A stretch of DNA of 10,137 nt from Euryarchaeota archaeon UBA251 (GTDB lineage: Archaea > Thermoplasmatota > Poseidoniia > Poseidoniales > Thalassarchaeaceae): the NCBI GenBank assembly GCA_002497905.1, contig DAFJ01000038.1:1-10137 (forward strand), read 5' to 3'. The stretch's first letter is position 1; each line of letters begins with the position of its first letter. The translations under genes and the position numbers were made by a program. The notes beneath the pieces are model-generated. The model searched no databases. It was not told the origin of the DNA and saw only the letters and a program-made list of their open reading frames with translations. Below, piece by piece: positions 5,573-10,137 of this stretch.

Positions 5573-8398
5573 TTAGACCTGTTTCTTTGCTTCTATCTGG
5601 CGTGCGAGGAAAGACACAACATCGAGGATCTCAAAGTCATGTCTTGGATCTCCTTCGAACTTCAGACATTCAAAGTGAGATACACACTTGGGACAGGTTG
5701 TGAGCATAATCTCTGCACCAGTATCGCGAACTTCTTCGAAACGCTCAATCCGGAGTGCACGTGAATTTTCATTGCAGGACATCATCGAGGAGACGCCACA
5801 GCACAGCGAGTCTTCTCCATGGTGCTCCATCTCAACGAGATCAACTCCCTCGATTCGCTGCACCAGTTCTCTAGGTTCGTCGTAGATGTTCATCTGTCGG
5901 CCAAGTCGACATGGGTCGTGGTAGGTAACCGTAGTACCTTCTGGAACTGCAGCTTCGAATTGATAACCCGATTCGATTAGATACTCCGTGGTATGCATGA
6001 CCTTGAGGTCATCAAGTTCGTAGTCCATAGCGAAGGTGCGGAAGCATTCAGCACATGAGGTGACAAGTGTCTCGATACCACTTTCGCCGAGTTTCTTCTG
6101 GTTGTACGCCTTGAGTTTCTCAAACACTTCAGTCATGCCTTGCCATTTCTGGTCGTGGCCGCAACACTTCAGGAAGTCACGCCCTAGGTAGGCCACATCT
6201 ACTCCTGCATCCTCAAAGAGTGTGAATGCAGCATCTGTGGTCTGTCCAAGGTCCATCGTACCCTCGTTGACATGGCTAAAGATCATCTCCTGGTCGATAT
6301 AGTCGACACAGCCAGGGTAATATCCAATTGTGGAGTCTATTGGGTAATCCTCAATGGCGACGAATTGCTCACTCGCATCTTCCTCTGCTTCTGCTCTGAT
6401 GACAGCCTGGAGGATAGTGTGAGGTATCTCTGCTGCAGGTGGGCCGCCTACGATGAGGTTACGGCGAATGTCAATGTAGGAGTCGTAGTCGACGAGTTGT
6501 GGGCAGGCATTGGTGCATGCAGTACAGGTCAAGCAAGAGTACAACGGAACACCGTCGTCTTCATTGTTCCATGAGTTGTAGATGATGTTCAACTTGTCAC
6601 CGGCGTTGAATAGCCGGACAGGGCAGGCATCGTCGCACAGGTCACAGCCGTAGCACTTGTTCATCTCGTATTCGTAGCCTCGAGCCATGCTGCGCATTAG
6701 GAAGAAGACAAGAGCACCAACTCCGAGACATGGGATGACTAGTGAATAGGTGAGTTTCGCGTCTAGGCTCTTCGGGTTCTTGAGATAAGTCGGGTTCTCT
6801 AGCGTATGTTCCGAGAGGCTAGATGCACTGTACAATGGGCTTCCCGTCAATAGGTTGAGTGCTGTAGAGTCAGAGAGGTTGACGGCACGTCCATCGGCGT
6901 CGAGAACAAGGGGTTGGAACGCCTGGATGGAGACATCTGTGATCACATTTCCAGTATCGTTGAGGCCGGTGGTTTCTACACTGTAATCGAGCGTATAGTC
7001 CGCACCTGAGGCGAGTTTCAGTGTTTGAGTGGTGCAAGTATCCATTTCAGTGATGACTGCGCCAGTAATATCCTTGACAATGAGCGATATAGTGTGCTCG
7101 CCAACGTTGCGTATCGTTGTTCGAATGTTACACCCTACGTCTACCTGAAGGGTATCGACACCAAGATTGGGCACATTCATTGTACCGGAATATGTGAACA
7201 TTACAGAAGTTCCATCATTTGAACCTGGATACTCGGAGGCCGAGAAGAGTCCATTCCTTCCGCTATCGGTATCGATGTGGTTGTTTGCCCCGTTGAAGTC
7301 GATGACTAATTCTTGTGTGGGCTGATATATTCCCCAATTAGAGAATTCTCTCGCTGGCATTACACAGAAATCATCGTAGGACCATGATCCGTCTGAAAAG
7401 TGATCGTCTTCCCATGCGATAGAGTTGGAAGATGAACTGTAAGTGAGGCACATTGCAAGCATGTGTTCTGCATGTTCACTCTCCCTTAGGTCAATGAGTG
7501 TATCACTTGGCTGGCTACGCAGGGTTTCAAGCTCCTCGACATCCTGCATGGCTCCAAATCCGCCCATGTCCCAGAATCCATTATCGTAGACGGGCCATGT
7601 GACGGTGCAGAGAAGGATTGCTACGAGGAGTGAACCAAAGGCTACGTTTCGGTTACTGTTTGGTGTAATCCTTGCGCCTTGTGTTTGCACCATGAACCAA
7701 CGAATTCCAAAGTAGACGACGGCAAATATGAACACTCCCGTGAGGATCCAAGGTATGCTGTTGAACACCTCCGCAATCCAAGGCGATCTTGTCCCACATG
7801 ATATCCCTGCATGAGAATTCATCTGGCAGAAATCGGTTCGATTCTTCCCGTAGAGTTCGAGGAAGATGTTGATTGAGTATACGGAGATGAACCAGACGTG
7901 AGCCAAATACACCATGCCTGCAGTGGCGAACCACGGGTCCTCTACACCCCTCTTTTCCCTACCCGGGATGAAGGGAGGTAGTGCGAGTATCATGACAGGT
8001 ATACCTGTGATTGCAGCGCCCCACCAACCTGCATTCCATGATATGATTGGAGTGCCGAAGAAGTTCCCAATTGCCTCCGGTAGAGGGATGTCGAATTGTG
8101 GTAGGTATTCTCCTAGTCGGAGATAACCATACGAGAACAGCACATACCAATCAGGGAATACGAATCCTGCTTGAGCGAAAGGGTCGGCTGCATTGTGGAG
8201 TGGTGGAGGAATTAGCCACGAGTAGAAGCAGAGAACCATCAGAACAGACATTGCAATGATTGTATCTCGAAGGACTTCCTGAGGCCAGAAAGCATGACCT
8301 GTGAATACACGCCGTCGCTCTTGTTCCGCCTCAAGGAGTTGGTCACGTTCGCTAACGTAAGTGTCCGCGACCCGACCAAGACGTTCGATAATCCCCAT
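5573..8398 (-). CDS. Subunit IV-like cytochrome b C-domain fused to HdrD-like Fe-S oxidoreductase
   Basis: This 941-residue protein joins modules normally on separate polypeptides. Residues 38-180 resemble b6f subunit IV (cytochrome b helices E-G), with the Qo-site motif PDWY at 82-85 instead of PEWY. Two more helices follow (about 214-234 and 252-270). Residues about 271-549 form a hydrophilic, beta-rich region predicted outside the membrane. A sixth helix (about 550-568), followed by basic RSMARG, returns the chain to the cytoplasm. Next come two [4Fe-4S] motifs (C582/585/588/592 and C622/625/628/632). Last are two CCG domains (C697, CCG 745-747, C782/C785; and C830, CCG 866-868, C902/C905) of the HdrB/HdrD/GlpC/DsrK superfamily, which can hold a noncubane cluster. 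The positive-inside pattern agrees with six helices. It follows cytochrome b by 14 bases with a perfect GGAGGT site. The likely role is quinol oxidation coupled to cytoplasmic electron exchange. The partner is unknown. Confidence 0.92.
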   Translation of the reverse strand: MGIIERLGRVADTYVSERDQLLEAEQERRRVFTGHAFWPQEVLRDTIIAMSVLMVLCFYSWLIPPPLHNAADPFAQAGFVFPDWYVLFSYGYLRLGEYLPQFDIPLPEAIGNFFGTPIISWNAGWWGAAITGIPVMILALPPFIPGREKRGVEDPWFATAGMVYLAHVWFISVYSINIFLELYGKNRTDFCQMNSHAGISCGTRSPWIAEVFNSIPWILTGVFIFAVVYFGIRWFMVQTQGARITPNSNRNVAFGSLLVAILLCTVTWPVYDNGFWDMGGFGAMQDVEELETLRSQPSDTLIDLRESEHAEHMLAMCLTYSSSSNSIAWEDDHFSDGSWSYDDFCVMPAREFSNWGIYQPTQELVIDFNGANNHIDTDSGRNGLFSASEYPGSNDGTSVMFTYSGTMNVPNLGVDTLQVDVGCNIRTTIRNVGEHTISLIVKDITGAVITEMDTCTTQTLKLASGADYTLDYSVETTGLNDTGNVITDVSIQAFQPLVLDADGRAVNLSDSTALNLLTGSPLYSASSLSEHTLENPTYLKNPKSLDAKLTYSLVIPCLGVGALVFFLMRSMARGYEYEMNKCYGCDLCDDACPVRLFNAGDKLNIIYNSWNNEDDGVPLYSCLTCTACTNACPQLVDYDSYIDIRRNLIVGGPPAAEIPHTILQAVIRAEAEEDASEQFVAIEDYPIDSTIGYYPGCVDYIDQEMIFSHVNEGTMDLGQTTDAAFTLFEDAGVDVAYLGRDFLKCCGHDQKWQGMTEVFEKLKAYNQKKLGESGIETLVTSCAECFRTFAMDYELDDLKVMHTTEYLIESGYQFEAAVPEGTTVTYHDPCRLGRQMNIYDEPRELVQRIEGVDLVEMEHHGEDSLCCGVSSMMSCNENSRALRIERFEEVRDTGAEIMLTTCPKCVSHFECLKFEGDPRHDFEILDVVSFLARQIEAKKQV

Positions 8399-8404
8399 AT
8401 CTCA

Positions 8405-8410
8405 ACCTCC
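8405..8410 (-). promoter_or_regulatory. Shine-Dalgarno of the fusion gene
   Basis: On the minus strand GGAGGT sits six bases before the ATG at 8398, in the 14-base gap after the cytochrome b stop. This is an ideal site. It confirms the start of the 941-residue fusion and its translation as part of the Rieske-cytochrome b transcript. Confidence 0.8.
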
Positions 8411-8412
8411 TA

Positions 8413-9288
8413 TCAGTGCGGCTCCGCAACTCCTTGAACCCATACGATGAACAGGTGGACGATGATCAGTGTAGTGACAAGGACAGGTAGGATGAATACG
8501 TGGATGAAATACATTCGAGTCACTGCTTGGTAAGTCAGAGTGCTGCCTCCGAACATCGCGGTTGCGACCCAAGGTCCGATTAACGGTGTAGCGTTTGCCA
8601 TATTGATCCCAATGGTGGCTGCTCCAAAGGCGAGTGCATCCCATGGGAGGAGGTACCCCGAATAGCCGAAGAAGATAGTGAAGAACATCAGAGCTACACC
8701 AATGAGCCAGTTAAGCTCCCGGGGGTTACGATAGGCTCCTGTGAAGTAGACGCGACACATGTGGAGGAATACTGCTGCCACCATGAAGTGTGTAGTCCAA
8801 TGGTGGATTGATCGGATGATGTAGCCAAACGGCAATTGAGTCATGATAAATTCCATGCTTGCATATGCCGGAGTAGGATCCCCCATCCCGCCTGGGACAT
8901 AGTAGATGCCGAGAATGGTACCTGTAATTACTAGAATGATGAACGCAAGGAACGAAATCCCTCCAAGGCAGTAGAGGGGATACCAATACCAGATGATGCG
9001 TAGTTTGTATTTCTCAGCATGGGTTAGCGGCATCTGACGATGCATACTGTAGTATGCGTCTCGAGACATCGCCCAATAATCCTGAATTCGGAAGCGGGTG
9101 TCCATCCATGAGAATGCCCAGAGGAAGGACTTCTCTAGGAGTCCAATTCCTCCGCCGCCTGCAGTGGTGGTCTGGACTGCGCGCAAGATTTCCTTACGTG
9201 GGACTTCTTCGCGTTCCTTCCGGAGCGTGAATGCTACGATGACGAGAATGATGGCTAAGAAGAGCCAGAGAACTACGGATTCAATCAT
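8413..9288 (-). CDS. petB: Cytochrome b6-type quinol-oxidising subunit
   Basis: This is the diheme membrane subunit of a Rieske/cytochrome b complex, 291 residues. The haem ligands are H162 and H176 in helix B (14 apart) and H263 and H278 in helix D (15 apart). The second spacing is the b6 type, not the mitochondrial b type. Signature stretches RSIHHW (159-164), NPRELNWL (188-195) and GYSGYLLPWD (208-217) match cytochrome b6. C107 in YCLGGISF aligns with the b6 cysteine that covalently holds the extra haem c_i/c_n at the quinone-reducing site. The protein ends after helix D; the missing helices E-G are supplied by the next gene, the split arrangement of b6f complexes. Unusually, about 100 residues precede helix A, including an extra N-terminal membrane helix at 5-22 followed by basic KEREEVPRK. 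The start ATG follows the Rieske stop by 12 bases with GAGGTGA seven bases upstream. It is the middle gene of a three-gene operon. Confidence 0.95.
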   Translation of the reverse strand: MIESVVLWLFLAIILVIVAFTLRKEREEVPRKEILRAVQTTTAGGGGIGLLEKSFLWAFSWMDTRFRIQDYWAMSRDAYYSMHRQMPLTHAEKYKLRIIWYWYPLYCLGGISFLAFIILVITGTILGIYYVPGGMGDPTPAYASMEFIMTQLPFGYIIRSIHHWTTHFMVAAVFLHMCRVYFTGAYRNPRELNWLIGVALMFFTIFFGYSGYLLPWDALAFGAATIGINMANATPLIGPWVATAMFGGSTLTYQAVTRMYFIHVFILPVLVTTLIIVHLFIVWVQGVAEPH

Positions 9289-9295
9289 TTTTTAT

Positions 9296-9302
9296 TCACC
9301 TC
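9296..9302 (-). promoter_or_regulatory. Shine-Dalgarno of cytochrome b, overlapping the Rieske stop
   Basis: On the minus strand the Rieske TGA (9303-9301) runs into GAGGTGA, which ends seven bases before the cytochrome b ATG. The overlap of stop and ribosome site supports translational coupling of the two subunits and fixes the cytochrome b start. Confidence 0.65.
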
Positions 9303-10137
9303 AGTCGCAAAATGTGTACCAGTCCAAATAAGTCGGAAGAGCCTCTATTATGTCTCCATTAACTTCGAAAGGAATCAGAGGCATTCCAACTGGAGCAGGG
9401 CCTCCCGTCAGCTTAACTCCAAAATACTCGAACATCGTGCCATTCGTCCGATTACGATTCTCATTCTTCTCTATCATGGTTGGGTCATATCGACTAGAAT
9501 GACATATACAAAATAGTTTGTTTCCGCCGGAGTCAGTTCCACCTGGGATCCAAGTATCTGCGGTGAAGTCGTTCGGTACGAGTTGCCATCCAGGGATGCA
9601 GCATAGGTGAGGGCATCGGCTGAATACAATCACCATGTTGTCATGAATAGCGAGATCAGCGTATGTACTATCTTCTTCCATATCGCCCCCATAGCCGATA
9701 TAGGCGCCGGACAAATCGTAGCCATCGCCATACTGGAATCGTGGCTTATTCTCAACAGGAGCAGTTCCTGAATTCTCGTCATGTGGTACGTAAATGACCG
9801 TCACAGGGAGTCCACTCCATACACCGGCAGCTCCTGCCATGCCTGTCGAAGAGGTGGATGCTTGTGCCTCAAAAACGGATTTAGTCATTGGTTCAAGATG
9901 GAGGTTTCCATACCAGGCGGTGTCCTCTGCGCCAGAGGGCACCCAAAATCGGACTGCAGAGTCTCCGCCATCTGATTCGGCAACACCCATGAGTAGAGCT
10001 GCGAAACCGATGGATCCTAGTGATGCGGCAGCAATCACCCCTGCTGCGCTGTTAAACGAATGCCGAATGAAGTCACGTCGATCGATGAGACGGGTGCCTC
10101 CAGCTGTAACTTCGTTAGCCTCTCCTGGTGCCTGGCG
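9301..10137 (-). CDS. Rieske [2Fe-2S] protein with Tat signal (5' partial)
   Basis: This is the high-potential Fe-S subunit that takes the first electron from quinol at the outer Qo site. Rieske box I is CPHLCC (bases 9598-9615) and box II is CICHSS (9493-9510). They supply the two Cys and two His cluster ligands plus the disulfide Cys pair. Two variations from the common CTHLGC and CPCHGS are G-to-C in box I and G-to-S in box II. An internal GTG at 10038 could be taken as the start. However, the frame stays open to the window edge and reads DRRDFIRHSF followed by a hydrophobic Ala/Gly/Leu helix, a twin-arginine (Tat) signal-anchor typical of Rieske proteins. The true start therefore lies beyond 10137. 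At least 278 residues are encoded here. The C-terminal PAPVGMPLIPFEV segment fits the proline loop region of Rieske folds. It is the first visible gene of the operon. No c-type cytochrome acceptor is seen. Confidence 0.93.
   Translation of the reverse strand, partial: RQAPGEANEVTAGGTRLIDRRDFIRHSFNSAAGVIAAASLGSIGFAALLMGVAESDGGDSAVRFWVPSGAEDTAWYGNLHLEPMTKSVFEAQASTSSTGMAGAAGVWSGLPVTVIYVPHDENSGTAPVENKPRFQYGDGYDLSGAYIGYGGDMEEDSTYADLAIHDNMVIVFSRCPHLCCIPGWQLVPNDFTADTWIPGGTDSGGNKLFCICHSSRYDPTMIEKNENRNRTNGTMFEYFGVKLTGGPAPVGMPLIPFEVNGDIIEALPTYLDWYTFCD

Noticed and set aside
9508..9516. Cys-rich LFCICH as a possible c-type haem motif.
   Set aside because: The pattern is C-x-C-H, not CXXCH, and it is Rieske box II.
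10036..10038. GTG as the start of the Rieske protein.
   Set aside because: The frame continues upstream through a twin-arginine motif that Rieske proteins need; this GTG falls within the hydrophobic part of the signal.
1..10137. tRNA, rRNA, CRISPR repeats, insertion sequences or attachment sites.
   Set aside because: Nearly all bases are in supported coding frames, and I saw no repeated units, terminal inverted repeats or tRNA-like cloverleaf sequences in the short gaps.

Overview
The window is tightly packed protein-coding DNA with no RNA genes, mobile elements or CRISPR arrays that I can see. It most resembles a planktonic archaeon, possibly of the Poseidoniales / Marine Group II type. That placement is inference. 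It rests on the compact divergent and convergent layout, a short-leader Shine-Dalgarno style, and a Rieske/cytochrome b system lacking any c-type cytochrome. No marker gene in the window settles the taxonomy.

Left part (1-3252, plus strand). The C-terminal tail of an upstream membrane protein is followed by a glutamine-dependent asparagine synthetase-family enzyme. This overlaps by four bases a glutamate-cysteine ligase of the Acidithiobacillus ferrooxidans type (GshA family). The second gene starts at TTG and sits behind a strong Shine-Dalgarno, so the two are probably translationally coupled. Together they suggest a gamma-glutamylcysteine-type low-molecular-weight thiol, possibly an amidated one.

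Middle part (3228-5569). A small two-helix membrane protein (minus) overlaps the end of gshA. It diverges from a GT4-family glycosyltransferase (plus). The glycosyltransferase converges on a two-cluster ferredoxin (minus), which diverges from a small three-helix membrane protein (plus).

Right part (5573-10137, minus strand). A co-directional operon is transcribed from right to left: a Rieske iron-sulfur protein, a b6-type cytochrome b, and a 941-residue fusion. The Rieske gene is cut by the window edge, and its Tat signal lies upstream of the obvious internal GTG. The cytochrome b has both haem-ligating His pairs at b6 spacing and a Cys where cytochrome b6 attaches haem c_i/c_n. The fusion joins a subunit IV-like (cytochrome b C-terminal) domain with a PDWY Qo motif, a large predicted extracytoplasmic beta-rich domain, a return transmembrane helix, two [4Fe-4S] ferredoxin motifs and two CCG (HdrB/HdrD-type) domains.

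How they may work together. The right-hand operon looks like a quinol-oxidising b6f-type complex carrying a cytoplasmic heterodisulfide-reductase-like module on the n-side, next to the predicted haem c_i. This would allow electron exchange between the quinone pool and a cytoplasmic partner. The nearby ferredoxin, or a disulfide of the thiol made by the gshA pathway, are the candidates visible here. This physiological link is a hypothesis. The domain architecture and motifs are read directly from the sequence.
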